Assembly: GCF_030546575.1 (NCBI RefSeq)
Contig: NZ_JAUOTN010000001.1
Location: 682,001-746,000, forward strand
Source: Pontibacter coccineus
GTDB lineage: Bacteria > Bacteroidota > Bacteroidia > Cytophagales > Hymenobacteraceae
Direction of reading: 5' to 3'
DNA length: 64,000 bases
A model generated the notes under the pieces. It had not been told where the DNA came from and searched no databases. It saw only the letters and a list, made by a program, of their open reading frames with translations. Made by a program: the position numbers and the translations under genes. Position 1 is the stretch's first letter, and each line of letters starts with the position of its first letter. Shown piece by piece: positions 1 through 9,410 of the stretch.

Positions 1-1706
1 CTCATAATGCCCAGGCCACTTTCAGAGTCGGTTTTGAGGATGGCGCTTACCAGGATTTTCAATACTACCAGCTGCCTGTCAACCCCGATTACCTTACCCT
101 GTCGGCTAATAACCTGCACATCACCCTGAACAGCAAAGGCAACCTGGGGTATAACGGGTATAATTTCGGGCAGGGCATCGGTATTACCTACAAAGGCAGC
201 ACCTCGTTGCTTTTTGAAGGCGGGCTAATAGTCGCCACTGCCCCGGACCGAGTGTCAGACAATGTACGCAATGCCAGCTGGCAAACAGACAACGACTTTG
301 TATCAGTGAACGCTGCCCGACTGCGCCACAACACGGCTGATGCAGATCAAGAGATCAAAGGCTCGATGCGCGACAAATTCCCGGCTCCGGCCCAGGCAGG
401 CGTGCAGGTGAACTACAAAGGAATGGCCTGGAGCGAAACGCCTGACGCAGACTACATTATTTTGGAGTACCGCATCCGCAATATCACCCCCGATACGATC
501 AAAACCCTGCATGCCGGTCTGTTCGCCGACTGGAACATAACGGATGCCTACATGAATGTGGCCGACTGGGACGAAACGCTGAAAATGGGCTACGTGTATA
601 ACATGGGCCAGGCCTCGCCTTATGCTGGTATTAGTCTGCTTTCCGTAACCCCTCCTTCCTATTACGCGATCGATAACCTGTCCGGGGGCTCCTCTACCTT
701 CGCGATTGCCGACGGCTTTAGCACGCAGGAGAAATACAGAGCCTTGTCGGGTGGGGTGGCCAGAAAAAAAGCCTGGGGCAGCGGCTATGGCAATGATGTG
801 GCCCATGTAGTGGGCACTACGGCCAGCAGTTTAGCACCGGGACAGAGCCAACTGGTTTCGTTTGCCATCGTGGCCGGCGACGATCTGGAGCAGCTTCGTC
901 AGAGTGCCAGGGCTGCGCTCATAAAATATCAAACCATGAAAGCCGGACCTGCGCCTTTGGCCATCAGCGATACGGTTTGCGTCGGCGCTTCGGTCAGCCT
1001 GACGCCAGCGGGTGGTAAGCAGTTTAAGTTTTTTGCAGACGCGGCCAAGACAAAGCTCCTGGGCACTGGCAATAACTTCAACATCGCCGCCCTCGACACG
1101 AGCACCATCTTATATGTTTGCAATGCCGACTCTTTGTTCGACAGCCCGCTGTCGCCCTTTGAGATTGTAGTAGCCGATTCTCCCGTGGCTGGTTTCAGCA
1201 TCGTGCAGCAACAGGAGCAAATGGAGCCTGGCAAGCGCATCGACTTCCGCAACGAAAGCGAGCATGGCGACAGCTGGCGGTGGAATTTTGGCAACGGCCA
1301 CACTTCCACGGAGCAGCACCCCAGCTATACCTATGAACTGCCTGGCACTTACGACGTTTCCCTGATTGTCGCGAATGCCTCTGATTGTGGTGAAGACACC
1401 GTTGTGCGGCGGATAGAAATCAAACAAGCCGAAACAGTAATTCCGCCGCTGGAAACTCCTCCACAGTTTCAGGTATACCCGAACCCGGCTGTGCACGAGC
1501 TGCATATTGCTTTGCCAAAGGCGGATGCCCCACTCACCCTATTGATGACAGATGCGATGGGACGACGGGTTAGTCCGAAGTTACGAAGCCGTTTGCCGCA
1601 CAAGGCCATTTACGATCTGCACGGTCTGGCAGAAGGGCTTTACATCGTGCAGCTTACATACGAGCAAAATACTACCACGAGTCGCCTGCTGATTATCAGG
1701 CCATGA
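1..1706 (+). CDS. Secreted PKD-domain protein with T9SS sorting domain (5' partial)
   Basis: The reading frame is open from the first bases of the window, so the start lies upstream. The visible part is about 567 residues. Its middle is a beta-rich secreted region of unknown family. A PKD-like domain follows (FGNGHTSTEQHPSYTYELPG), and the protein ends in a type IX secretion type A sorting domain (YPNPAVHEL, then GLYIVQL and a final LLIIRP). Known T9SS cargo with this tail is exported across the outer membrane and then released or surface-anchored. The part before the PKD domain resembles the C-terminal half of secreted subtilisin-like peptidases of Cytophagales, but no catalytic residues are in view, so the activity is unknown. 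A strong hairpin follows the stop codon. Confidence 0.85.
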   Translation, partial: HNAQATFRVGFEDGAYQDFQYYQLPVNPDYLTLSANNLHITLNSKGNLGYNGYNFGQGIGITYKGSTSLLFEGGLIVATAPDRVSDNVRNASWQTDNDFVSVNAARLRHNTADADQEIKGSMRDKFPAPAQAGVQVNYKGMAWSETPDADYIILEYRIRNITPDTIKTLHAGLFADWNITDAYMNVADWDETLKMGYVYNMGQASPYAGISLLSVTPPSYYAIDNLSGGSSTFAIADGFSTQEKYRALSGGVARKKAWGSGYGNDVAHVVGTTASSLAPGQSQLVSFAIVAGDDLEQLRQSARAALIKYQTMKAGPAPLAISDTVCVGASVSLTPAGGKQFKFFADAAKTKLLGTGNNFNIAALDTSTILYVCNADSLFDSPLSPFEIVVADSPVAGFSIVQQQEQMEPGKRIDFRNESEHGDSWRWNFGNGHTSTEQHPSYTYELPGTYDVSLIVANASDCGEDTVVRRIEIKQAETVIPPLETPPQFQVYPNPAVHELHIALPKADAPLTLLMTDAMGRRVSPKLRSRLPHKAIYDLHGLAEGLYIVQLTYEQNTTTSRLLIIRP

Positions 1707-1823
1707 GTGGAGACATGAACAGCAGGTAAACGTCAATAAAAAGCTATACCTGCTCCAAAACAAAACGACAGTTCCAAGAGCAGCTTTTAGGGTAAGAACA
1801 AGAGCTATACCAGCATCAAAACA

Positions 1824-1861
1824 AAACGCCCCACTCTTTCGAGCGGGGCGTTTCTATTTTT
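1824..1861. terminator. Bidirectional intrinsic terminator
   Basis: Inverted repeat AAACGCCCC / GGGGCGTTT with an inner CTC/GAG pair and TTTC loop, followed by a T-rich run. It sits between the convergent PKD protein gene and aconitase gene and can serve both. Confidence 0.85.
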
Positions 1862-1877
1862 GGCAGTTAGCTGCTAA

Positions 1878-4157
1878 TTAACCGTTAGCTGACTGCTTCT
1901 GCTGCAAACGGATCAGGTTAAGCGCTGAACCAGCCTTGAACCACTCGATCTGACCTTCGTTGTAGGTATGGTTTACCTGGAAAGCGTCCTGCGAACCATC
2001 TTTGTGCGTTAACACCACTTTCAGCGGAACACCTGGCGTAAAGTTCTCCAGACCCAGGATATCGATCGTGTCGTTCTCCTCGATCAGGTCATAATCCGCT
2101 TTGTTAGCGAACGTAAGACCCAGCATACCCTGCTTCTTCAGGTTGGTTTCGTGGATACGCGCGAATGACTTCACGATAACGGCACGAACACCCAGGTGAC
2201 GCGGCTCCATGGCAGCGTGCTCACGAGATGAACCTTCACCATAGTTCTCGTCACCTATCACCACTGTTCCGATACCGGCAGCCTTATACGTACGGGCCGT
2301 GGCAGGCACAGTGTCGTAACCACGCGTCATGTCGTTGAATACCTTGTTAGCCTCCCCGTTGAAGGCGTTGATAGCACCGATCAGCATGTTATTGGAGATG
2401 TTGTCGAGGTGACCACGGTACTTCAACCAAGGACCAGCCATGGAGATGTGGTCAGTCGTACACTTGCCTTGTGCCTTGATGAGCAGCTTCAGACCTTTCA
2501 GGTCAGTACCCTCCCATGGCTTAAAGCCTTCCAGCAACTGCAGACGATCAGACTTCGGATCTACCACTACTTCTACGCTGCTACCGTCTTCGGCTGGGGC
2601 TACATAGCCTGCGTCTTCTACGGCGAAGCCTTGCGGCGGCAATTCAATGCCTCTTGGCTCATCCAGCATTACTTCTTCACCGTCGGAGTTGATCAACTTG
2701 TCAACCAGCGGGTTGAAAGTCAGGTCACCTGCAATGGCGAAAGCAGTTACGATCTCAGGCGAAGCCACGAACGCGTGTGTGTTCGGGTTGCCGTCGTTAC
2801 GCTTGGCGAAGTTACGGTTGAATGACGTGATGATCGAGTTCTTGCGAGTTGGGTCGTCAGTGTGACGGGCCCACTGTCCGATGCACGGTCCGCAGGCGTT
2901 TGCCAGTACCACACCGCCCATCTGAGCGAAGGTATCCAACAAGCCGTCGCGGGCTGTCGTGAAGCGTACCAGTTCAGAACCTGGTGTGATGGTGAACTCA
3001 GCCTGTGCAACCAGTTTCTTAGACACCGCCTGTTCTGCGATAGAGGCCGAACGGGTCAAGTCTTCATAAGAAGAGTTGGTACAAGAACCGATCAGACCTA
3101 CTTCCAGTTTAGATGGCCAGTTGTGCTCTTTTACAACAGCAGCGAACTGAGAAATTGGCCAGGCCGCATCCGGCGTGAACGGGCCGTTTACGTGTGGCTC
3201 CAATGTAGAAAGATCAATCTCGATCAGCTGATCGTAGAAAGCAGCCGGATCAGCGTATACCTCGTCGTCGGCACGCAGGTAGGCAGCTACCTCGTCTGCC
3301 ATTTCTACTACTTCTTCGCGGTTGGTAGCGCGCAGGTATGCACGCATGCTGTCGTCATAAGAGAATACCGATGTAGTTGCCCCGATCTCAGCACCCATGT
3401 TACAGATGGTGCCTTTACCGGTACAAGACATAGACTCAGCACCATCACCGAAGTACTCCACAATCGCGCCTGTGCCACCTTTTACAGTCAGGATACCGGC
3501 TACTTTCAGGATTACGTCTTTCGGTGAAGTCCAGCCACTCATTTTGCCGGTCAGTTTCACACCGATCACTTTCGGGAATTTAAGCTCCCAGGCCATGCCG
3601 GACATAACGTCTACAGCATCAGCACCACCTACACCAATCGCCACCATACCCAAGCCACCAGCGTTTGGTGTGTGGGAGTCCGTACCGATCATCATACCGC
3701 CCGGGAAGGCGTAGTTCTCGAGTACCACCTGGTGGATGATACCGGCACCCGGCTTCCAGAAGCCGATGCCATATTTATTTGAAACAGAGGCAAGGAAATC
3801 GTATACCTCTTTGTTTTCAGTATAAGCGTCCTGCAAGTCCTGGTCAGCACCTACGCGGGCCTGAATCAGGTGATCGCAATGTACTGTAGAAGGTACAGCT
3901 GCCTGCGGCTTGCCAGCCTGCATGAACTGAAGCAAGGCCATTTGTGCCGTTGCATCCTGCATAGCCACCCTGTCCGGAGCGAAGTCCACGTAGGTCTTGC
4001 CGCGCTCAAAAGACTGTGTCGCGTTGCCGTCGTAGAGGTGCGCGTACAAGATTTTTTCTGTTAGGGTAAGCGGTCTGCCTACTGCGTTACGGGCAGCATT
4101 CACGCGCTCGGCCATCCCGGCATATACTGCCTTGATCATTCCTAAATCAAATGCCAT
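1878..4157 (-). CDS. acn: Aconitate hydratase
   Basis: TCA-cycle enzyme that interconverts citrate and isocitrate through a [4Fe-4S] cluster in the cytoplasm. At 759 residues it matches the mitochondrial-type aconitase family. The cluster ligands are visible as Cys359 ([10 protein letters not shown]) and Cys422/Cys425 (ACGPC). The substrate-site motif [13 protein letters not shown] lies near residue 160, and the swivel domain with [12 protein letters not shown] is in the C-terminal third. The gene stands alone with its own Bacteroidota-type promoter (4203-4234) and shares a terminator with the upstream convergent gene. No truncation or frameshift is seen. Confidence 0.97.
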   Translation of the reverse strand: MAFDLGMIKAVYAGMAERVNAARNAVGRPLTLTEKILYAHLYDGNATQSFERGKTYVDFAPDRVAMQDATAQMALLQFMQAGKPQAAVPSTVHCDHLIQARVGADQDLQDAYTENKEVYDFLASVSNKYGIGFWKPGAGIIHQVVLENYAFPGGMMIGTDSHTPNAGGLGMVAIGVGGADAVDVMSGMAWELKFPKVIGVKLTGKMSGWTSPKDVILKVAGILTVKGGTGAIVEYFGDGAESMSCTGKGTICNMGAEIGATTSVFSYDDSMRAYLRATNREEVVEMADEVAAYLRADDEVYADPAAFYDQLIEIDLSTLEPHVNGPFTPDAAWPISQFAAVVKEHNWPSKLEVGLIGSCTNSSYEDLTRSASIAEQAVSKKLVAQAEFTITPGSELVRFTTARDGLLDTFAQMGGVVLANACGPCIGQWARHTDDPTRKNSIITSFNRNFAKRNDGNPNTHAFVASPEIVTAFAIAGDLTFNPLVDKLINSDGEEVMLDEPRGIELPPQGFAVEDAGYVAPAEDGSSVEVVVDPKSDRLQLLEGFKPWEGTDLKGLKLLIKAQGKCTTDHISMAGPWLKYRGHLDNISNNMLIGAINAFNGEANKVFNDMTRGYDTVPATARTYKAAGIGTVVIGDENYGEGSSREHAAMEPRHLGVRAVIVKSFARIHETNLKKQGMLGLTFANKADYDLIEENDTIDILGLENFTPGVPLKVVLTHKDGSQDAFQVNHTYNEGQIEWFKAGSALNLIRLQQKQSANG

Positions 4158-4202
4158 AGTTCTGCTATTGTTGTTATGTTTAATGCTTCGTTGTGAAGTT
4201 TA

Positions 4203-4234
4203 CAAATGTACGAAATATGAGTGTTTAAGCACAA
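4203..4234 (-). promoter_or_regulatory. Probable acn promoter
   Basis: On the minus strand, TTG (4234-4232), a 21-nt spacer and TACATTTG (4210-4203) match the Bacteroidota -33/-7 consensus. The implied start of transcription leaves a leader of about 40 nt before the acn ATG. Confidence 0.65.
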
Positions 4235-4315
4235 CATTAGCGGTCATGAATATAACATTTCCACCACCGCCTGCGCTATTCATTCTCATGTTTCGCATTT
4301 AACGATTCCTTCTCG

Positions 4316-4323
4316 TAATTTTG
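4316..4323 (+). promoter_or_regulatory. -7 box placed for a leaderless transcript
   Basis: TAATTTTG matches TAnnTTTG and ends only 4 nt before the ATG at 4328, so transcription would start at or next to the start codon. No clear -33 TTG is seen at the usual distance; ATGTTT lies there instead. Confidence 0.45.
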
Positions 4324-4327
4324 CCGT

Positions 4328-5593
4328 ATGATACGTACTTGTTTTAATACCCCGGCAAGGCTGATTTTGTTGTTGGCTTTGTCATTCACGCAGCTATTAA
4401 CCTCCTGTGGCTCTATGACATCTACTGATAACACCATCAAACCGGGCCCGTGGCGCGTTGTGCTGCAGTCACAGGGCCAGGAGATTCCCTTTATCATGGA
4501 AGCAGAAGAGCAGAACGGCAAGACCGTGCTATACCTGGTGAACGCCGATGAGCGCATTCTGGTGGATGAATTTCACCAGGAGGGTGATTCGCTCCGGATC
4601 AGGCTGCACATTTTCGACGCCGACCTGATCGCGAAAGTAGACGGCGATAAAATGGCCGGCCGCTTCACCCGAAACGACCTGTCCAAGCCTTACTCCGTTC
4701 CTTTTACAGCCGAGCACGGCAAAACCAACCGCTTCAAGGAAAACCCTGCTCCGGCTACTTTTGACTATACCGGCAAATGGGAAGTGACTTTTACGAACAA
4801 AGACGGCAAAACCTACCCAGCTATCGGTGTGTTTGAGCAGAAGGATAATCACGTAACCGGCACGTTCATCACCCAGACTGGCGATTACCGCTACCTGGAA
4901 GGACAGGTGGAAGGCAACGAGCTGAAGCTGTCGACTTTTGACGGCAACCACGACTACCTGTTCACAGCCAAACCAAGTGCGGACAGTACGTTGCAAGGCG
5001 AGTACTTTGCCGGCCTCTACGACTACGAGTCCTGGACAGCCAAGCGCAACGAGAACGCCGAGCTGGCCAACGCTAACGAACTGACTTTCCTGAAGCCAGG
5101 CTATGAGTCGCTGGAATTCACTTTCCCGGATCTGGAAGGGAACAAAGTTTCTTTGTCGGATGACAAGTACCAGGGCAAGGTGGTGCTGGTGCAACTGCTG
5201 GGTTCCTGGTGCCCGAACTGTATGGACGAAACCCAGTTCCTGGCCCCTTACTACAGCAAGAACAAAGACCGCGGCCTGGAGATCATCGGCCTGGGTTTTG
5301 AGCGCACCAAAGGCTACGAACAAGCCGTACCGCGCTTGACAAAGATGAAAGACCGCTTTGATATCGAGTACGACCTGCTTTACGCAGGTCCGGCCGACAA
5401 AGAAGCTGCCGCACAGGCGCTCCCGGCACTCAACCATGTCCTCTCCTTCCCCACCACCATCTTCATCGACCGCCAGGGTAAAGTGCGCAAGATCCACACC
5501 GGATTCTCTGGCCCCGGCACCGGCAAGTACTACGAAGAGTGGGTAGCGGATTTTAACAAAACGATGGACGAGCTGCTGGCGGAGGACATCTAA
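4328..5593 (+). CDS. TlpA-like thioredoxin-fold lipoprotein
   Basis: Predicted lipoprotein of 421 residues. The signal peptide has a lipobox LTSC with Cys27 as the lipidation site. Residues of about 40-260 form a beta-rich region without a recognised family, containing two similar stretches (PGPWRVVLQ and TGKWEVTFT). The C-terminal 160 residues are a thioredoxin fold of the TlpA/ResA type with the active site WCPNC (Cys295, Cys298) and a cis-proline segment FPTTIFID. Known relatives reduce or shuttle disulfides in the periplasm. The substrate here is unknown. It is monocistronic and followed by a strong terminator. Confidence 0.88.
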   Translation: MIRTCFNTPARLILLLALSFTQLLTSCGSMTSTDNTIKPGPWRVVLQSQGQEIPFIMEAEEQNGKTVLYLVNADERILVDEFHQEGDSLRIRLHIFDADLIAKVDGDKMAGRFTRNDLSKPYSVPFTAEHGKTNRFKENPAPATFDYTGKWEVTFTNKDGKTYPAIGVFEQKDNHVTGTFITQTGDYRYLEGQVEGNELKLSTFDGNHDYLFTAKPSADSTLQGEYFAGLYDYESWTAKRNENAELANANELTFLKPGYESLEFTFPDLEGNKVSLSDDKYQGKVVLVQLLGSWCPNCMDETQFLAPYYSKNKDRGLEIIGLGFERTKGYEQAVPRLTKMKDRFDIEYDLLYAGPADKEAAAQALPALNHVLSFPTTIFIDRQGKVRKIHTGFSGPGTGKYYEEWVADFNKTMDELLAEDI

Positions 5594-5632
5594 TTGTTGA
5601 TTGCTGATTGTTGATTGCTGATTGTTTGATCG
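5594..5632. repeat. Iterated word GATTGCTGATTGTT
   Basis: Direct after the stop codon, the words GATTGCTGATTGTT and GATTGTT are repeated in tandem. The same vocabulary recurs at 10310-10340, just upstream of fabD. Confidence 0.6.
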
Positions 5633-5642
5633 GCAGGTATAG

Positions 5643-5682
5643 CAAAGGCCGCTACTGGTGCAGTAGCGGCCTTTGTTTTGCA
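5643..5682. terminator. Bidirectional intrinsic terminator
   Basis: A 15-bp perfect stem (CAAAGGCCGCTACTG paired with its complement at 5661-5675), a 3-nt loop and then TTTTG. It lies between convergent genes. Confidence 0.88.
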
Positions 5683-5752
5683 TACCTTTTGCCCTTTTAT
5701 GTTGAACTCAGTACCTAAAATTTAATTTTCTCTCACTTTCGTAGCTCTGGAG

Positions 5753-6376
5753 CTACACTAGTTTCCGAAGCCTCACAATCCGGAACGTGCCTCCAAGTGC
5801 AGCCGGCTCATTCAGCTCTACCTGAAGAGAAGTATGGCTGGCGATGCTGCCGATGCTACGGTTGATGTCAGAAAAGAGCGTGCCGGCTACCTGGTTAAAG
5901 AGGCGCCGCAGCAGCGAGGGTTTCTGCCCGTCGGGCAAAAACTTATCGAAAACCATCACCTTGCCGCCCGGCTTGAGCACCCGCTCTACCTCCTTGATGC
6001 AGGCCACCGGATCAGGTATAACCGCAATGATCAGGTGCAGGATAACAGCATCAAAACTGTTGTCAGGATAGGTCATTTGCTGCCCGTTCATCACTTGCGC
6101 ATTGACAGGTATACCTAGTTTTTCGGCACGGGATCTCAGCTTGCTGATCATGCCAGGGGTAATGTCGTTGGCAGTGATGTGGGTGTATCCTTGCAGGTAT
6201 GGCAAGTCAAGTCCGGTACCCGCACCGACAATCAGGATGGCGTCATTGGGTTTGGCTTGCAGCAGTTGGATGGAACGCTGGCGGTACTTTCGGAAAATCC
6301 GGTCAGCGATCAGGTCGTAAATGGGCAGGTATACCGTATAGCGCAGCCGGTTCCAGGTATTGGTGTTGAGACTCAT
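5753..6376 (-). CDS. Class I SAM-dependent methyltransferase
   Basis: A 207-residue methyltransferase with a Rossmann-like fold. Motif I is VGAGTGLDLPYL, the acidic residue after beta-2 is in ANDITPGM, and the post-motif VLKPGGKVMVFDKF is typical of the Methyltransf_11/UbiE group. The N-terminus has an aromatic stretch (YLPIYDLIADRIF) also seen in membrane-lipid methyltransferases such as phosphatidylethanolamine N-methyltransferase, but the substrate cannot be told from sequence. It is a single gene sharing the terminator at 5643 with its convergent neighbour. Confidence 0.85.
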   Translation of the reverse strand: MSLNTNTWNRLRYTVYLPIYDLIADRIFRKYRQRSIQLLQAKPNDAILIVGAGTGLDLPYLQGYTHITANDITPGMISKLRSRAEKLGIPVNAQVMNGQQMTYPDNSFDAVILHLIIAVIPDPVACIKEVERVLKPGGKVMVFDKFLPDGQKPSLLRRLFNQVAGTLFSDINRSIGSIASHTSLQVELNEPAALGGTFRIVRLRKLV

Positions 6377-6807
6377 TTTTCACAGGTTATTTTGCACACT
6401 CAAAATTACCTACGCATCTGCCTCTAAAGATTACAGATTTCGTTAGGAGGTTTACAGATATTTCTGATTGGCTATACAGGCACTACGAGCTAATGAGAAG
6501 TAGTCTTATTACCTAGGTCTGAAACCTCATTGCAGTAAAGTGCTTTTGTTCTGTCGCAAACCTTCGCCAGTCACAAACTTGCAGCACGCACAATCACAAG
6601 TTAGGCTTGCGGTAGAGGCCAGATATGCGGTATAGTCTTAAGTGCAATTACACTAATCCCGTAAATCCTGATTCCGACAAATTATACCTGTGCACGATTC
6701 GGACAGGTCACAACCTGTCCCTACCAAGGTCGGCTATACCTAGGACAGAGAACATCCTGCTAATCTAAGATTAACAATTTAACCATCAACAATTTAACAA
6801 TTCAATT
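6377..6807. other. Gene-free stretch between methyltransferase and polyprenyl synthase genes
   Basis: No convincing ORF or RNA gene. It carries two TATACCT words (near 6687 and 6743). Near 6660-6690 is text resembling the CCTGATTC repeat seen at 50.5 kb. The CAACAATTTAAC / ACCATCAACAATTT word repeat lies at 6773-6806, directly at the end of the polyprenyl synthase gene. Confidence 0.6.
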
Positions 6808-7788
6808 CTACTTCTCGCGCTCTATCGTGTAGGCGATCAGTTGCTCCAGGGAGGTGCGGGATGGGGAGGCGGGGAAGGTATGGAGGATGGCCAGGGCCTC
6901 GGCGTGGTATTGGTTCATCGCCTCGATGGTGTACTGTATACCGCCAGAGGTTTTCACATAGTCGATCACCTGCTGCACGCGCTTGTTGTCGCCGTTGTTG
7001 TTTTTCACGTTGTAGATCACGCGGCGGCGTGTCATCCAGTCAGCTTCGCGCAGGGCGTGGATCAGCGGCAGTGTCATCTTCTTTTCCTTGATGTCGATGC
7101 CAACTGGCTTGCCGATCTCTGCCGTGCCGTAGTCGAACAGGTCGTCTTTGATCTGGAAAGCAATGCCTACTTTTTCACCAAACAGACGGGCCTTCTCGAT
7201 GTCCTCTTTGGAGGCACCGGCCGAGGCAGCGCCAACCGCGCAGCAGGAAGCAATAAGCGAAGCGGTTTTCTGACGAATGATGTCAAAGTAAACAGCTTCG
7301 TCGATGTCCAGGCGGCGGGCTTTTTCGATCTGCAGCAGCTCGCCCTCGCTCATCTCCTTCACAGCATTAGACACGATCTTGAGCAGTTCGTAATCGTCAT
7401 TCTGTAGGGAAAGCAGCAAACCTTTGGAGAGCAGGTAGTCGCCTACCAGCACGGCAATCTTGTTTTTCCAGAGGGCGTTCACCGAGAAGAAACCGCGGCG
7501 GTAGTTGGCCTCGTCCACCACATCGTCGTGCACGAGGGTGGCCGTGTGCAATAGTTCAATGAGGGCGGCCCCCCGGTAGGTGGCATCGCCAATGGCGTCG
7601 CCGCGGAAAAGCTTGGCCATGAAGAACACGAACATCGGCCGCATCTGCTTGCCTTTGCGCTTTACGATGTAGCTCATGATCTTGTCGAGCAGCAGTACCT
7701 TAGACTTCATCGAAGTCCTGAACTTTTTCTCGAACAGCTCCATCTCCTGGGCAATGGGCGCTTGTATTTCCTTTAGGCTAATGCTCAT
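6808..7788 (-). CDS. Polyprenyl (probably menaquinone side chain) diphosphate synthase
   Basis: Trans-prenyltransferase that condenses isopentenyl diphosphate units onto an allylic diphosphate. The two aspartate-rich motifs are intact: DDVVD at about residues 88-92 and DDLFD at about 215-219, each followed by the usual basic and hydrophobic context. In Cytophagales such octaprenyl/heptaprenyl synthases supply the menaquinone tail; the chain length is inferred. I start the gene at the ATG at 7788 (MSISLKEIQAP). An in-frame ATG at 7830 would add 14 residues (METTPTPSNI...) that look non-conserved. Confidence 0.92.
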   Translation of the reverse strand: MSISLKEIQAPIAQEMELFEKKFRTSMKSKVLLLDKIMSYIVKRKGKQMRPMFVFFMAKLFRGDAIGDATYRGAALIELLHTATLVHDDVVDEANYRRGFFSVNALWKNKIAVLVGDYLLSKGLLLSLQNDDYELLKIVSNAVKEMSEGELLQIEKARRLDIDEAVYFDIIRQKTASLIASCCAVGAASAGASKEDIEKARLFGEKVGIAFQIKDDLFDYGTAEIGKPVGIDIKEKKMTLPLIHALREADWMTRRRVIYNVKNNNGDNKRVQQVIDYVKTSGGIQYTIEAMNQYHAEALAILHTFPASPSRTSLEQLIAYTIEREK

Positions 7789-7967
7789 GTGATATTCCGC
7801 AATATTACTAGGTGTGGGGGTCGTTTCCAAACAAGTATAGCAATATCAGCGTTTAAATAATCTAAGTTTAGCGCGCTGGTATACTTTACCAACAGCACAG
7901 CCTTGTGCTGGTTTGCCGCTTGCTGAAAATAACTATATTGCCTTCTGATAACACAGCGCATCTTGCC

Positions 7968-8825
7968 ATGGCAGACACACTCAAAGTAGACTTCGTGGTA
8001 TACCCGGAGCACGCGCGTCCTTTTACCGCTGACGCCACTTACAACCCGGACGGAAACAGGAAGCCGGTCGTGCTCTATACCCATGGTTTCAAGGGCTTCA
8101 AAGACTGGGGCCACTTCAACCTGCTGGCCGACTATTTCGCCAGCCAGGGCTTTGTGTTCGTCAAGTTCAACTTCTCGCACAACGGCACCAGCGTCGACAA
8201 CGATTCGGACCTGCACGACATGGAAGCCTTCGGGCGCAACAACTTCAGCATCGAGCTTGAGGACCTCAAGTCGCTCATCGACTTGATGCATGACGAAGAA
8301 GGACCGCTGCCACAAAATGAGCTGGACCTGAACCGCATTTACCTGATCGGCCACAGCCGTGGCGGCGGATCTGTTATACTCAAAGCCGCTGAAGACACCC
8401 GTGTGCGGGCCGTGGCTACCTGGGCCGCCGTGAATAACTTTGACCAGCGCTGGGACGAGTTGGAAAAGGAATCCTGGAAAAAAGAGGGGGTGCAGTGGGT
8501 GACGAATGCCCGCACAGGTATACGCATGCCGCTCTACTACCAGATCGTGGAAGACTACCTGGCCAATGTGGAGCGTTTGGAAATCCCGACGGTGATCCGG
8601 AAAATGCAGCAGCCTTTGCTCATACTACATGGTGAGGAAGACGAAACCCTGCCTGTGCAAATGGCCCACGACCTGCATACCTGGAAACCGGATGCCGAGC
8701 TGCATTTGTTACCGGGCGCCGATCATTCTTTTGGCGGCCAGCACCCATACCAGCAGGAAGTATTACCTACAGCGGCCAGAGCCGCCGCCGACCTGAGCAT
8801 TGCCTTTTTCAACAAACATGCCTAA
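7968..8825 (+). CDS. Alpha/beta hydrolase
   Basis: Cytoplasmic alpha/beta hydrolase of 285 residues, dienelactone hydrolase/peptidase-like. The nucleophile elbow is GHSRGGG with Ser130, the acid is Asp225 in HGEEDETLP and the base is His253 in GADHSFGG. The oxyanion loop is THGFKGFKDW near residue 40. The substrate is unknown. The ATG at 7968 is chosen because the upstream extension from 7905 has no family-like sequence. The stop overlaps the folK start by 8 nt (ATGCCTAA), so the two are probably translated together. Confidence 0.88.
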   Translation: MADTLKVDFVVYPEHARPFTADATYNPDGNRKPVVLYTHGFKGFKDWGHFNLLADYFASQGFVFVKFNFSHNGTSVDNDSDLHDMEAFGRNNFSIELEDLKSLIDLMHDEEGPLPQNELDLNRIYLIGHSRGGGSVILKAAEDTRVRAVATWAAVNNFDQRWDELEKESWKKEGVQWVTNARTGIRMPLYYQIVEDYLANVERLEIPTVIRKMQQPLLILHGEEDETLPVQMAHDLHTWKPDAELHLLPGADHSFGGQHPYQQEVLPTAARAAADLSIAFFNKHA

Positions 8826-9312
8826 GCTATACCTGCTCCTGGGCGGCAACCTCGGTGACCGCCCGCTATACCTGTTTCAAGCCCGCGAACGCATTGCAGC
8901 ACAGATCGGCCCGATCGCGCAAAGCTCCTCCCTTTACGAAACTGCCGCCTGGGGCAAAACCGATCAGCCTGCCTTCCTGAACCAGGTGCTGGAAGTGGAA
9001 ACGGACCTTAGTCCGGAACAGGTGCTGCAAGGTATAAACCAGATCGAGCAGGAACTGGGGCGCATCCGGCACGAGCACTGGGGAGCCCGCGTCATCGACA
9101 TCGACATCCTGTTCTACGACCTGTTGGTCATGCAGACGCAGCGCCTGACCATCCCCCATCCGCAGTTGCACCTGCGACGGTTTACGCTGCTGCCACTGAG
9201 CGAGATCGCACCGCAGCTGCTGCACCCGGTGCTCAACCAGCCGGTAACACAGCTCCTACATGATTGCCCGGACGAACTCCCCGTTCACCCCTTTGTTTCG
9301 GCCGCTGACTAA
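8818..9312 (+). CDS. folK: 2-amino-4-hydroxy-6-hydroxymethyldihydropteridine diphosphokinase
   Basis: Folate pathway enzyme that pyrophosphorylates 6-hydroxymethyl-7,8-dihydropterin. The 164-residue product has the family hallmarks LLGGNLGDR at the N-terminus, SSLYET near residue 40, the WGARVIDIDILFYD metal/ATP segment near residue 90 and IPHPQLHLRRFTLLPLSEI near residue 115. It is coupled to the upstream hydrolase by an 8-nt overlap. Two TATACCT words lie inside its first 60 nt (8828 and 8867), both read as Leu-Tyr-Leu. Confidence 0.95.
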   Translation: MPKLYLLLGGNLGDRPLYLFQARERIAAQIGPIAQSSSLYETAAWGKTDQPAFLNQVLEVETDLSPEQVLQGINQIEQELGRIRHEHWGARVIDIDILFYDLLVMQTQRLTIPHPQLHLRRFTLLPLSEIAPQLLHPVLNQPVTQLLHDCPDELPVHPFVSAAD

Positions 9313-9354
9313 GGGCATGTTATACCCGAGTTCCTTTTAAGCAGTATCATAAAT

Positions 9355-9395
9355 AAAAAAGACCATTGCAGCAGCGGCCGCAATGGTCTTTTTCA
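9355..9395. terminator. Bidirectional intrinsic terminator
   Basis: Stem GACCATTGC / GCAATGGTC flanked by A5 on the left and T5 on the right, with an inner GC-rich loop. It is shared by convergent folK and fabD. Confidence 0.85.
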
Positions 9396-9410
9396 ATTTC
9401 ACGCGAAGTG

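Noticed and set aside
4529-5683. 384-codon minus-strand frame opposite the TlpA-like lipoprotein
   Set aside because: The plus strand has a lipobox and WCPNC thioredoxin site; the minus frame has no motif and runs through the terminator.
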